Origin: Prorocentrum cordatum
Lineage: Eukaryota > Sar > Dinophyceae > Prorocentrales > Prorocentraceae
Direction of reading: 5' to 3'
NCBI GenBank assembly: GCA_963575745.1
Contig: CAUYUJ010019864.1
Coordinates: 1-30,000, forward strand
Length of the DNA: 30,000 nucleotides
The notes under the pieces are model-generated. The model was given only the letters and a program-made list of their open reading frames with translations. It was not told the origin of the DNA and did no database searches. The position numbers and the translations under genes were made by a program. Shown here one piece after another: positions 16,580 through 24,800 of this stretch (position 1 is the first letter of the stretch; each line of letters starts with the position of its first letter).

Positions 16580-16850
16580 ACACCGCATACGTCGACGTAG
16601 CTTGCAGCGCACAGCTTGCACCGAATATCTCTCTCTCTCTCGCGTTCTATATGTACAGATCTCACAACGTAGCTTACATGAGCAACATTGCTTACACCGC
16701 GTAGCCGCCACCTACAGTTCACACCACCTAGCCTGCACGACATAGCCTTTGCCGCATAGCTTACACCGCATAGCCGTCACCTCCTCAGTTCACGCCGTAC
16801 AGCTTTGCACCTCAGCTGCTCACGCCACGGATTGCACGCCCACGGTGCAA
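16580..16850 (+). repeat. Degenerate CACCGCATAGCTT-type repeat
   Basis: Many diverged units of roughly 17-22 bp built on TAGCTTACACCGCATAGCC, with a TC run near 16629-16641 inside. Confidence 0.6.
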
Positions 16851-16926
16851 TCATGCACTGCTTGGGGCCCACGCTGTCTACCACTGCAAGTATGTAGTGC
16901 TCGGGGCTGTCCATGGCCACGAGATC

Positions 16927-17040
16927 TCCCAGATTTCAGGGCCCCCCCTTCGTCTCTCAATGCGTTCCCTGGCCCCCCCGGGTGGGCCGCGCACGTGCCT
17001 CGGGTCATGATCCGTGGACCCCCCTCGAGGTGCACGGCCC
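16927..17040 (+). repeat. Dispersed repeat R, copy 2
   Basis: Collinear with 15974-16085: TCCCAGATTTCA, CCCTGGCCCCCCCG, GGGCCGCGCACGTGCC, GGTCATGAT. Confidence 0.75.
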
Positions 17041-17828
17041 CCCCCTTCGGCGCTCCTGGCGCGACCAGCACTGGTGTGTGTCTCTCTGTGCGCGGTGCTT
17101 GGCGGCACCCCCTGCCTGGAACACACAGCGCCGGCGACTGCTGCCCATCGCTGCGTCGGGGAGGCAGGTCTGAGCAGGGCCCCGCGCGCGATGCCACGCC
17201 ACGTGGTCGGCTCACCGAGAAGGGATCCCTGTTCTGGCGTTCCTTGACACGCTGGTTGCAGCCCATCGGCGCGCCAGAGGCACAAGAGCGTATGTGCGTG
17301 TGTGTCAGAGAGAGAGTGTGTGTGTGTGAGTGTGTGGCGCGCGTCTTTGCTCACCGCTCTCACCCGGCTCCCCGGGTCGGCACGCTGCACGGGCGAACCC
17401 GCCCATCCGCTCTTGGTTGCTTTCCTGTGCGTTCGCTCGCCGTGGCGCAGCTACACGCTCGCTGCGCCCTGTGTGATTCGGCTAGCTCTCGCCGTGGCGA
17501 CGTCACTCGACCGCTGGAGAAAAAGGCGAGTGGATGCGTGCATTCTCTGGCCTGCTCGGCCAGTACTCCTGCATCTGCACGGCCGCTTCCTGCATCTTGC
17601 ACGCGCGCTTCCGCGTTTGTTCTGCCCGCGACTGCCGCTACCCCGCCAACCCATCTGCTGTGGCAGGTGGAAGTTCGCCTGAGCGTGTCCCGACTTAGCG
17701 CTTCGCGACGGTGCCCTCTCTGCGCCGCTGGTGGAGAAGTGTGCTCTGGCCACTCCGTGGCAGACGCGCCCCGTTGCCATGGCTCCAGGCGAGTGGAGTC
17801 ACCGGCGCGCCCGTGGGGAGGGCGAAAT
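17041..17828. other. GC-rich region, no supported gene
   Basis: Contains a short TG run at 17297-17337. Open frames on both strands lack motif support. Confidence 0.4.
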
Positions 17829-17873
17829 GCGTGCGTGTGTGTGCGTGTGTGAGTGTGTGTGTGTGTGTGCGTA

Positions 17874-17910
<37 letters not shown>

Positions 17911-17913
17911 GTG

Positions 17914-17958
<45 letters not shown>

Positions 17959-17961
17959 GTG

Positions 17962-17994
<33 letters not shown>

Positions 17995-18030
17995 TTGCGT
18001 GTGTGTGAGTGTGTGTGTGTGTTTGTGTAT
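17829..18030. repeat. (TG)n dinucleotide tract, about 200 bp
   Basis: TG with regular GTGCG interruptions. It can adopt Z-DNA. Poly Cys-Val and Thr-His ORFs through it are artefacts. Confidence 0.97.
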
Positions 18031-18039
18031 GCCAAGTGG

Positions 18040-18428
18040 TCTCTGAGTGCTCGGGCGGGCTTTCTCGCGCACCAGATAGCAACCGAAGTCTTCTGCTTGG
18101 CCGGGTGGCCCCGCACGGCCTCCAGGGGCGCGGTGGGCTCAGGGTCGGCGCCCTGGCGCGCCAGCTCCGCCCGCGCCGCCTCGAGTGCGGCTACAGCCTG
18201 GGGTGGGGCCGCCAGCATGCCTCCGAGAGTGGAGACGCCGGACACGCCGAGGTCGTGATGGACTTCTGCAGCCGCCTGCGCCTGCGCCGACGCCGGAGAC
18301 ACCGAGGTCGTGCTGGACTTCAGCTGCCGCCCGCGCCCGTCAAGCTCGGCCGGCAGGCCAAGCAGGTCGCACGCCTCTGGGCCGAGCGACCGTCGCCGCA
18401 GGCCTGCCCAGCAGCTGTATTTCAGCAT
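18040..18428 (-). pseudogene. Minus-strand coding relic, unidentified
   Basis: The minus frame reads EVHHDLGVSGVSTLGGMLAA, then PPQAVAALEAARAELARQGA and DPEPTAPLEAVRGHPAKQKT. Third positions are strongly G/C and the residues look like a helical protein. It runs into the TG tract with no proper end. A tandem duplication of about 60 bp (near 18235-18345) sits at its upstream side, with the two copies in different frames (EVHHDLGVSG against QLKSSTTSVSP). It lies directly downstream of an RT relic on the same strand and may be the C-terminal part of that element. Confidence 0.4.
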
Positions 18429-18880
18429 GGCGTCGGAGCGGAAGGTCCGCCTTCCGAGGCCAGGGCCAGCTGCAGGTGGCGTTGGCCAGCGTTGCTGGCG
18501 TCAGTGTTGAGCAGCGCCGCCGCCGCTTGCCGCTTGAGCCCTCCTTGCAGCAGCCGCTCCAGGCCGGTCCAGAGTGTCCCAAGGCGCGCCGTGGCCCCGT
18601 CCAGCCCGCACCCCTGCCCGCCGAGCGGGAGCGCCTCTCCGTCGGCGTTTCTTGGCGCCCAGAGCTGCGCGCCAAGGACGGGCAGCTCGGCACGTAGTTG
18701 CTGGCAAGCTCGGGTTGGACAGCCTGGGCTCCCGCCGGAGACCAGACAAGCGCCTTGTTGTCGTTGGGCTCCAGCCCCAGGTGCGCGAGCACCTCGCGCA
18801 AGCCCGCCAGCGCCTCCCAAGCGCTGGGCCACCGCGCCGTGGGAGGGAACGTCGGGCGCCGGCGGCCCAAGCAATCTGCG
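18429..18880 (-). pseudogene. Second reverse transcriptase relic (post-YADD part), frameshifted
   Basis: The minus strand reads WEALAGLREVLAHLGLEPND followed by NKALVWSPAG, the usual segment after the RT active site (GLxLNxxKTxxWxPxG). After a frameshift near 18690 it continues LPVLGAQLWAPR and LWTGLERLLQGGLKRQAAAA, then LLNTDASNAGQRHLQLALAS. This agrees with the VLGxxLG block and thumb of dinoflagellate non-LTR RTs. Motifs A to C are absent from this window side, so the copy is 5' truncated. Its sequence differs from the element at 6.5-13.5 kb, suggesting another family. Confidence 0.5.
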
Positions 18881-18911
18881 CGGACTTCCAACGTTTCTGC
18901 TTGCGTTGTTC

Positions 18912-18990
18912 CCTGGTATCGTTTCGCTACAGGGTTCTCATCGTGATGCAGATGGGACCACAGAAGAGTTCCACAGGGGGGACGGGAAGC
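18912..18990 (+). repeat. Dispersed repeat D, copy 1
   Basis: AGGGTTCTCATCGTG...GGACCACAGAAGAGTTCCAC...GGGACGGGAAGC. It matches 19258-19336. Confidence 0.75.
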
Positions 18991-19257
18991 ACAATGAAGG
19001 ACGGCTGGTCCGGCTGCCGGTTCAGCTGGGATTGATCCCTTGCAATGCACTGTGGAATCGTACTTTCACGTTGATGATGCCTGGAACGTTATCTGGTTGA
19101 GCGACCACGCTTGTGTGTAAACCTACTCTAAGGTGCACATGGCCGTGCTCCAACCCTTGTCCCTGATGTTCCGACAGCCGCTTCGCCAGATAATTCAGCA
19201 CACCATGTATGAAGGAATCCTTCCTTCGCCGCTACGTTGGCTACACCTTTCCTTACA

Positions 19258-19336
19258 TATTAGAGCGTTCCGCTATTTAGGGTTTCAATCGTGGAACGCA
19301 GGACCACAGCAGAGTCCCACGGGAGGGACGAGAAGC
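19258..19336 (+). repeat. Dispersed repeat D, copy 2
   Basis: AGGGTTTCAATCGTG...GGACCACAGCAGAGTCCCAC...GGGACGAGAAGC, collinear with copy 1 at a distance of 346 bp. The 267 bp between the copies show no gene. Confidence 0.75.
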
Positions 19337-19420
19337 TTCCGGACGCCCGGTCCGGGCGGCGGTCTGGCGGCGGCGGCCTCGCCGCAGACGCCCTCCCCAT
19401 TTGTTCCAGAATCGTGTGAA
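19327..19420 (+). repeat. Duplicated flank left of element M copy A
   Basis: AGAAGCTTCCGGACGCCCGG...GCAGACGCCCTCCCCATTTG...CAGAATCGT is nearly identical to 20041-20128. Each precedes a family M element. Confidence 0.85.
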
Positions 19421-19611
19421 GTCGGGCCTGTTCCTGTACAGGAGGAGTATCCCAAAAAGAGTCCAAAATAATCAGGGGGGTATTTTTTGATTGTTTTTAA
19501 CTATTTGTAATCAGGGGGGTATTTTAATTTTTTCGAACTATTTGGGGGGATTGTTTTGCGAGTATTTGAGATCTGTCACCCAACATCCGCCTGTAGGGGG
19601 ACGCGCCCGAC
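19421..19611. mobile_element. Family M MITE, copy A, 191 bp
   Basis: Terminal inverted repeats: GTCGGGCCTGTTCCTGTACA plus GGAGGA at the left pairs with the right end CCGCCTGTAGGGGGACGC plus GCCCGAC. The left direct repeat CAGAATCGTG (19407-19416) recurs at 19614-19623, a possible target duplication lying 4 and 2 bp outside the ends. Inside is a 39-bp tandem with AATCAGGGGGGTATTTT at 19470 and 19509. No ORF. Confidence 0.7.
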
Positions 19612-20040
19612 CTCAGAATCGTGCTCTCGTTTCGCTGCCGGCCACCTTATCGGCGACGGGCGGCTGCGATCCCGTGCCACAGAGATGCCATACGGCTCCC
19701 AGGCCCGCGGTGCCGTGCCGATTGGCTCACCCCCACGACGGCGTGCCTCCAAGACTGCTCGCGCTCCCCCGTCGGCGCAGGGCGAGCCGCGACGGCTCAA
19801 GACCGGTCCCCACAGCACGCCTCCCGGGGTCCAGGCGCACAGGTTTTCCGAGCTGCGTCCGCCGCGGCGACGTCTCGAAGAAGGCAGCACATCAGAAGCA
19901 CACGAACGGTCGACGGCCCGCGCGGACTGGGACCTGCGCTGGGCCCCTCCTCCCCGGCGCGCGGAGCGCGCGTGCCAGGGGCCGCGCCGGAGGCGCCACC
20001 AGGGGGTCCAGCGCAGCTCTAAGCAATCAGCGCGGGCCGT
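19612..20040. other. GC-rich region, no supported gene; contains a dispersed block
   Basis: The right part (19934-20046, with GGGGGTCCAGCGCAG and CGCGGGCCGTCAGA) recurs at 22411-22502, and the word CAATCTGCGCGGAC at 18870 is a third partial match. Open frames have no motif support. Confidence 0.5.
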
Positions 20041-20128
20041 CAGAAGCTTCGGGACGCCCGGTCCGGGCGGCGGTCTGGCGGCGGCCTCTCCGTAGACGCC
20101 CTCCCCATTTGTTCCAGAATCGTATTAA
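20041..20128 (+). repeat. Duplicated flank left of element M copy B
   Basis: Same sequence as 19327-19420 with few changes. The copies are 714 bp apart, showing that M copies A and B share a duplicated context. Confidence 0.85.
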
Positions 20129-20262
20129 GTCGGGCCTGTCCCTCTAGAGGAGGAGTATCCAAAAATAGTCAAACATCAGATTAAAAACATTTTTTTTTTG
20201 ACTATTAGGGGGGAATTTGTGCTAGTATTTGAGATCTGTCGCCCAAAATCCGCCTGTAGGGG
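20129..20262. mobile_element. Family M MITE, copy B, right end truncated
   Basis: Left end GTCGGGCCTGTCCCTCTAGA with GGAGGAGTATCC. The right part GAGATCTGTCGCCCAAAATC with CGCCTGTAGGGG stops before the outer GCCCGAC. Confidence 0.65.
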
Positions 20263-20311
20263 TTATTGTTTGCTTTTTGTTTGACTATTTGTGATGTCCC
20301 ACACGCGTCCC

Positions 20312-20520
20312 CGCCACCCATTTCGGCACGCCCCTCGCACGTTTTCCGTGGCCCCGTGGGCAGCGCCACCGAGGGCCCCAAGCGGCTGCGCCCGCATGCG
20401 CTCCACTGCACCCGCTGCGGCCCACCCCGCCGACCGCGTCGTGGCCCCACGGGAAGCTCCACCGACGAGGATGCGCACCACCGGCGGCATTCACAGCTGC
20501 ACAGAACTGGGTCCTTCGCC
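20312..20520 (+). mobile_element. Two-unit relative of the 77-bp insertion element
   Basis: The left flank TTCGGCACGCCCCTCGCACG matches the left flank of the big array (CTCGGCACACCTCTCACGCG). Then come two diverged units: GTGGCCCCGTGGGCAGCGCC...CCGCATGCGCTCCACT, and GTGGCCCCACGGGAAGCTCC. Then the right flank GGCATTCACAGCTGCACAGA with ACTGGGTCCTTCGCC matches 11700-11735. The two loci thus share left flank, unit and right flank in the same order. Confidence 0.7.
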
Positions 20521-20679
20521 GAGACATCGCCGTCCACCAGAGCACCCCATCCCAACCCGGAGGCCCCGATCTGCCCTCCATGTCCAGTGGGGGGGAGTCG
20601 GGGAACGCGGACAAAAACACATATATCAAGCCCGTACCCCCCCCCAACCCGAAATTCGGGTCTTCGGGTTGGGCCGGGG

Positions 20680-20773
20680 TGGAGGAGCAGGAGGAGGAGG
20701 AAGAGGAGGAGGAGGAGGAGGAGGAGGAGGAGGAGGAGGAGGAGGAGGAGGAGGAGGAGGAGGGGGAGGAGGG
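20680..20773. repeat. (GGA)n tract
   Basis: Close to pure GGA from about 20704 to 20762. Confidence 0.97.
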
Positions 20774-20871
20774 TCTGGCAGGCAGCCAAGACTGCAGATT
20801 TCCTCCAGACGAAGAGGCACCCCCCGAAGGCCGCAGGCCCACCGCGGTCTCTCCGCGTGCTCCCCCCCCTC

Positions 20872-20966
20872 CCCAGAGATCCGACGTCGTGATTTTCTCG
20901 ACGCGGGGCCCCCGGAAGTCTCGACCCCTTCCGCAGGACCGGCTTTTCACCCCGACCCAGACCTGA
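20872..20966 (+). mobile_element. Family E element, left half, plus orientation
   Basis: Starts CCCAGAGATCCGACGTCGTG and includes GTCTCGACCCCTTCC and CAGGACCGGCTTTTCA, then breaks off. Full family consensus is about 165 bp; the right half is missing here. Confidence 0.75.
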
Positions 20967-20969
20967 AAA

Positions 20970-21096
20970 AGTCAAGACGGAGGTTTTGCTCGATTTTCGG
21001 CCTGCAGCGGCCCTCGCCGGGCCTCGGGACCGTCAAAGAACGACTCAGGACGAAAAGCTGGTCCTGGGGAAAAAATAACGACGTCGGATCTCTGGG
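20970..21096 (-). mobile_element. Family E element, minus orientation, internal gap
   Basis: Begins TCAAGACGGAGGTTTTGCTC and ends ACGACGTCGGATCTCTGGGG, the reverse complement of the plus form. The GTCGAGACTTCC part is missing. Confidence 0.8.
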
Positions 21097-21245
21097 GAGT
21101 CGTTCCTTGACGGCCCCAGGGCCCTGCGAGGGCCACTGTAGAGGCCGAAGATCGAGAAGAAGCTCCGTCTTGACTTTTTTTCAATGCGGGCCCGGGGCCC
21201 GGCGAGGGCCGCTAGAGGCTGAACATTGAGCATTTTTTAAATGCG
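21097..21245 (+). mobile_element. Family E right halves, two in tandem
   Basis: GAGTCGTTCCTTGACGGCCC...GAGGCCGAAGATCGAG...CTCCGTCTTGACTTTTT (21097-21180), then a second partial GGGCCCGGCGAGGGCCGCTA with GAGGCTGAACATTGAG (21185-21235). Confidence 0.7.
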
Positions 21246-21320
21246 TTGGGCGGGGCCGCAGCCTCGACCTGGCTCACAGGGCGCCGGCCCCCAAGCGGGC
21301 GTCGCTTTTCCAAGCGCTGC

Positions 21321-21474
21321 GTCGGGCGTGTCCCTCTACAGGAGGAGTGCCCAAAAAGAGGAAGAACATGCTCAGGGAGCGATTTTTTTGATCCTTTTTC
21401 GACACTGTTTGAGTGTGTTCTGCCTTTGAACCAAAAATTCGCCCAACATCCGCCCGTGGGGGGACCTGCCCGAC
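21321..21474. mobile_element. Family M MITE, copy C, 154 bp
   Basis: Left GTCGGGCGTGTCCCTCTACA with GGAGGAGT; right AACATCCGCCCGTGGGGGGA with CCTGCCCGAC. AGCGCTG occurs at 21313 and 21483, a weak target-duplication candidate. The interior differs from copies A and B, so the ends define the family. Confidence 0.65.
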
Positions 21475-21719
21475 TTACGACGAGCGCTGGCGCCGGCCGA
21501 GCGCGCCTCGCCGGGCCGGGCCGCCCGGATCCCGCCGCTGGCCCTGCGGCATGCGGGCCGCGGCGGCGTCCCGGCCGCACGCGCGCCACCTCGGGCGGCA
21601 GGGGCGGCGCGGCCCAGGGCGGGGGAATCGAGCTCGAGTGTGTTTGTTTGAGGCCGCACAAGGCGCGGTATGTGTTGGGAGCCTTGAGACCCAGGCCTTG
21701 AACGTAATTATTGAGGCAA

Positions 21720-21883
21720 TATCAAGACGGAGGTTTTTATCGATTGTGGGCCTCCAGCGGCCCTCGATCGCCGGGCCCCGGGACCGTCAAGAAACGACTC
21801 AGGACGAAAAGCCGGTTCTGGAGAGTGGGTCGAGACTTCCTGGTGCCCCGTAGTGAAAAAATCACGACGTCGGATCTCTGGGG
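21720..21883 (-). mobile_element. Family E element, minus orientation, full length
   Basis: From ATCAAGACGGAGGTTTTTAT to CACGACGTCGGATCTCTGGG. Contains the shared cores GGGACCGTCAAGAAACGACT, CAGGACGAAAAGCCGG and GGGTCGAGACTTCC. No ORF. The 245 bp before it show no gene. Confidence 0.85.
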
Positions 21884-21951
21884 ACGGGGGTCAATGCAAA
21901 CGGGGGTCAGACAGAGCGCCAGATCTTGCGGGATCCTGCAAGACCAGGGTC

Positions 21952-22055
21952 GCATTGACCCGGGTTTGGGTGCAGGGTCCTGCAAGATTTTGCAGGATCC
22001 TTCGCATTTACCCGGCTTTGGGTGCAGGATCTTGCAGGATTTTGCAAGATTCTGC
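21952..22055. repeat. Two 52-bp units with GCAAGAT/ATCTTGC hairpins
   Basis: GCATTGACCCGGGTTTGGGT...TTTTGCAGGATCCTTC and GCATTTACCCGGCTTTGGGT...TTTTGCAAGATTCTGC. Unit 1 folds GGGTCCTGCAA with TTGCAGGATCC (21975-22000). Unit 2 folds ATCTTGCA with TGCAAGAT. GACCCGGGTC palindromes lie on both sides. Confidence 0.85.
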
Positions 22056-22101
22056 AAGGCCCGACAGACCCGGGTCTGGATTGACCCGGGTCAGATCCCA
22101 G

Positions 22102-22262
22102 AATGTGGGTGGGTGGGTTGGTGGGTTCGCTGGCCCATAGCACAACTCGTTGCGCGCGTGCGGTGCGAGCAGCATACCTGTGTGCCAAACAACAGGCGCT
22201 GCTGCAACGGGGGCGGGTGACGCGGAGGGCGTTCTGTTATCTACTGGGTGGGTGGGTGGGTT
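22102..22262 (+). repeat. Two GGGT runs flanking 115 bp
   Basis: GTGGGTGGGTGGGTTGGTGG (22104 on) and GGGTGGGTGGGTGGGTTG (near 22246). Each has four G3 tracts and fits a G-quadruplex pattern. Confidence 0.8.
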
Positions 22263-22589
22263 GTAGGCCACAAAAGCCTCGTTTTGTGTTCGAGCTAAAA
22301 AACTTCAGCTCAGAGACCCGAGGATCTGATTTTCTCAATCTGGCGATCTTCGAACCCGAACAAGCGGCATAAACATAAGCTTGTGTGGCGCTCCGCGCGG
22401 AATTCTTGGATCCGCGCTGGGCCCCGTGGCGGCGCCTCCGCTCTCCGCGCAGCAGGGCGGGGGGTCCAGCGCAGAGCAACGAAATCTGCGCGGGCCGTCA
22501 GACTTTTTGTGTATGCCGTTTTTTGTTCTCCAGTCTTTTTTTTGCGGAAGAGGCTCGCTCTCGCCTTGCCGATCAAAACAAATGTTTCT
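22263..22589. other. No supported gene; contains a dispersed block and a small hairpin
   Basis: CACAAAA/TTTTGTG hairpin near 22270-22290. Positions 22411-22502 match 19934-20046. Confidence 0.5.
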
Positions 22590-22748
22590 CTAGTTTTTCC
22601 CTGGATTTCGGCCTCCAGGGCTCGTGAAAGGGCCATGGGGGCTGCAAGAAATGGACCCAGGGCGAAGAACACAGCCGGGCGGAAGAGGTCGGGGCTTCTG
22701 GTGCCGCGGATGGAAAAAAAGTCATACCGGCGGATGTCTTGTGGGGTG
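22590..22748 (-). mobile_element. Family E element, minus orientation, strongly diverged
   Basis: TTTCGGCCTCCAGGGCTCG, GACCCAGGGCGAAGAACACA, GGTCGGGGCTTCTGGTGCCG and AAAAAAAGTCATACCGGCGG follow the order of 21720-21883. Confidence 0.6.
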
Positions 22749-23084
22749 GTATTGGGAAAACCCTTGGCATCGCTCGGACGTGTGCATTTTTCCTTCGGCG
22801 AGGGCCATCGAGGAGCATCCTTGATCATTTGGCGGAAAAGCCACGCACGAAACCGAAAAAGGCACAGGGAATGGACGTCCGAGCGATGGCGAGAGCCCAG
22901 AATGCAGGGAAGGAACAGATGCTGGTACTCTGCTGGTCCTGGAGAGTCCTCGTCCCTGAGGCTGGCTTGTGGCTTATGATGGTCCAGGGAGTGGTCGTGT
23001 CGGTATCTTGTGGTTTCCCCACGGCCCGCTCGCAGCAGTGGAGCGGAGAAATCACGGCGGACGGCGCCAATGGGTGCCGTCGAC
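22749..23084. other. No supported gene
   Basis: Open plus frames exist (for example AEKPRTKPKKAQGMDVRAMA near 22832) but third-position bias is weak and no family is recognised. Confidence 0.4.
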
Positions 23085-23240
23085 CTCCTGGGGACCCAGA
23101 CCCCCGACGTCATGATTTTTTCATGGCGTCGACCCCAAGAGGTCTCGACCCATTCCCCGGGACCGGTTTTTCGTTCTGAATAGTTTTTTCACGGTCCCGA
23201 GGGCCAGCAAGGGCCCCCAAGGGCCGAAAACAACAAACAA
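23085..23240 (+). mobile_element. Family E element, plus orientation, diverged
   Basis: CCCGACGTCATGATTTTTTC, GGTCTCGACCCATTCCCCGG, GACCGGTTTTTCGTTCTGA, TTTTTCACGGTCCCGAGGGC. The 3' CCTCCGTCTTGA end is lost. Confidence 0.7.
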
Positions 23241-23565
23241 AAATACCGTGAGGTTTTTTCATGACCCGAGGGGGTCTGGGGACAGGGGTGCGTTGTGGGG
23301 CCCCAGGGGCTCCCGTTCCGTCAGAGGGCAGCAGCCCCTTGTAAAGAGCCATCTCCCGGGAACAAAATGCTAAGCTTGACGCCTCCAGGGGGAGGGTGTC
23401 CGCTCGGCGAGACACTGCGGCGCTGGGGATCCGGGAAGCTCGAGGGGGGCCCGAGGGGGCCGGCCTTCTGACCGAGCCAGGCCAGGGGAGGCGCTTTAGA
23501 AATCCGCCCGCCCCCCCCACCCCCCACGAGGAGGGCACCGAGTCGACTCGAGGGGATACGTGGGA
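23241..23565. other. No supported gene
   Basis: GC-rich sequence with a C-rich run near 23507-23526. No motif. Confidence 0.4.
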
Positions 23566-23730
23566 TGGAGGAGGAGGAGGAGGAGGAGGAGGAGGAGGAG
23601 GAGGAGGAGGAGGAGGAGGAGGAGGAGGAGGAGGAGGAGGAGGAGGAGGATGAGGAGGAGGAGGAGGAGGAGGAGCAGGAGGGTTAGGAGGAGGAGGAGG
23701 AGGAGGAGGAGGAGGAGGAGGAGGAGGAGC
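23566..23730. repeat. (GGA)n tract
   Basis: Pure from 23567 to 23649, then interrupted by TGA, GCA and TTA. Confidence 0.97.
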
Positions 23731-24516
23731 GGGAGGGGGATCCCCCCACCGCCGAACTGGCGGCCCCCCCCTGTGGCGCGCCGCCAGCGGCAGCCCAGCC
23801 CCGGAGGCGCTGCCCGGGCGCTGCCGTTTCGGGCGGAGGAGGCCTCGGGCCCGCACCCTGTGGCGGACCAAAGGCGGGGCCTGCACGCGGCAGCGCCGCG
23901 CCTGCACGTGATGAAGAGCAGCTGGCAGCGGCTGCGGGTGCCCCACGACCCAAGCAACCCGAGCCCGGCGCAGGTTCTCAAGCAGATGGACAACAACAAG
24001 ACGGCAGGGGAACGGTCTCGGGAGCGGGGGGGCGGCGCCGACCGGGAGGCAAACCTCGGGCCTAAGGCTCACCTCCAGCACCCGGGCAACTTCCCCCGCG
24101 CCGCGGGCGCCGTGGGGGCCGCCAGCACGCCGCGGGCCGCGGGTGCCGACCTGGCGTCACGCGCCAGGGGCGGCGGCGACGACGACGGCATGGTGCACCA
24201 GTGGCGGCCGAGGTTTGCCAAGTCGCCCGACGCCGCGGCCGCGCAGCCCAAGGCTCGCAGCAAGAAGGCCGCGCTCGGCAGCGAGGAGCGCCCGGCGGCC
24301 GAGGTCTGGGGCATGAGGATTGTCGCCGGGATGGTGCTGACGGCGGTCTACCTGCAGGCGAGCGGCGCAAAAAACACAGTGTCGCCAGCGCCAACATTGC
24401 TGCGCAGGTGGCCCGCGCAGGGTCGCGCGCAAGCGCCCTCGTCTCCAATGGAGCGTGCCCCGCCGGCGGCCCTCGTAATAAGCCACCGCGCAAGCTCGCT
24501 GCGTCATCCCGCGTAA
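23731..24516 (+). CDS. Hypothetical coding block, 5' end undefined
   Basis: One plus frame shows strong coding bias from just after the GGA tract to a TAA at 24514. Phrases include MKSSWQRLRVPHDPSNPSPA, QVLKQMDNNKTAGERSRERG, HLQHPGNFPRAAGA, MVHQWRPRFAKSPDAAAAQP and EVWGMRIVAGMVLTAVYLQA. About nine in ten third positions are G or C from 23900 to 24370, while K, N, D, M and Q are frequent, which GC-rich noise would not give. The first ATG in this stretch is 23910, but the frame is open upstream through the repeat, so the start is uncertain. Bias weakens after 24370, and another frame looks as good there (ANIAAQVARAGSRASALVSN), so a frameshift or splice junction is likely. The product is basic, mostly disordered, with a short hydrophobic segment (RIVAGMVLTAVYL). 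Function unknown. Confidence 0.45.
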   Translation, partial: GRGIPPPPNWRPPPVARRQRQPSPGGAARALPFRAEEASGPHPVADQRRGLHAAAPRLHVMKSSWQRLRVPHDPSNPSPAQVLKQMDNNKTAGERSRERGGGADREANLGPKAHLQHPGNFPRAAGAVGAASTPRAAGADLASRARGGGDDDGMVHQWRPRFAKSPDAAAAQPKARSKKAALGSEERPAAEVWGMRIVAGMVLTAVYLQASGAKNTVSPAPTLLRRWPAQGRAQAPSSPMERAPPAALVISHRASSLRHPA

Positions 24517-24800
24517 GACCTTTTCATCCTGAAAAACACCGACACAAGCAATCGTCGATTCCCAGGGATCTCTCCCTCTCTCTCTCTCTGTATATATTCC
24601 CTTTTCTATATTTTTACAGTCCGGGGGGGTGGGAAAACCCCCCCCCCCCCCCCGGGAAATCGGACCCCCGGAATCTGGCGCTTTTGGGGCCCCTTGGACG
24701 CCTGGCAAGGGGGTCCCCCGAGCCTTCCAGGCCTCCTGGACGCCCCTGGCCGGCCTTCTGCATCTCTGGACGTCCCTAATGTCCTTGCGAAGCCTCTGCA
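24517..24800. other. Simple-sequence runs: TC, TA and a C16 homopolymer
   Basis: TC run near 24571-24589, then GTATATAT. G7 at 24623-24629 faces C16 at 24638-24653. No gene. Confidence 0.7.

Noticed and set aside
17799-18082. Thr-His and Cys-Val ORFs
   Set aside because: Translation of the TG tract.
20313-20323. SL-like CCATTTCGGC
   Set aside because: Only the middle of the SL matches, and the site belongs to the flank of the 77-bp family.
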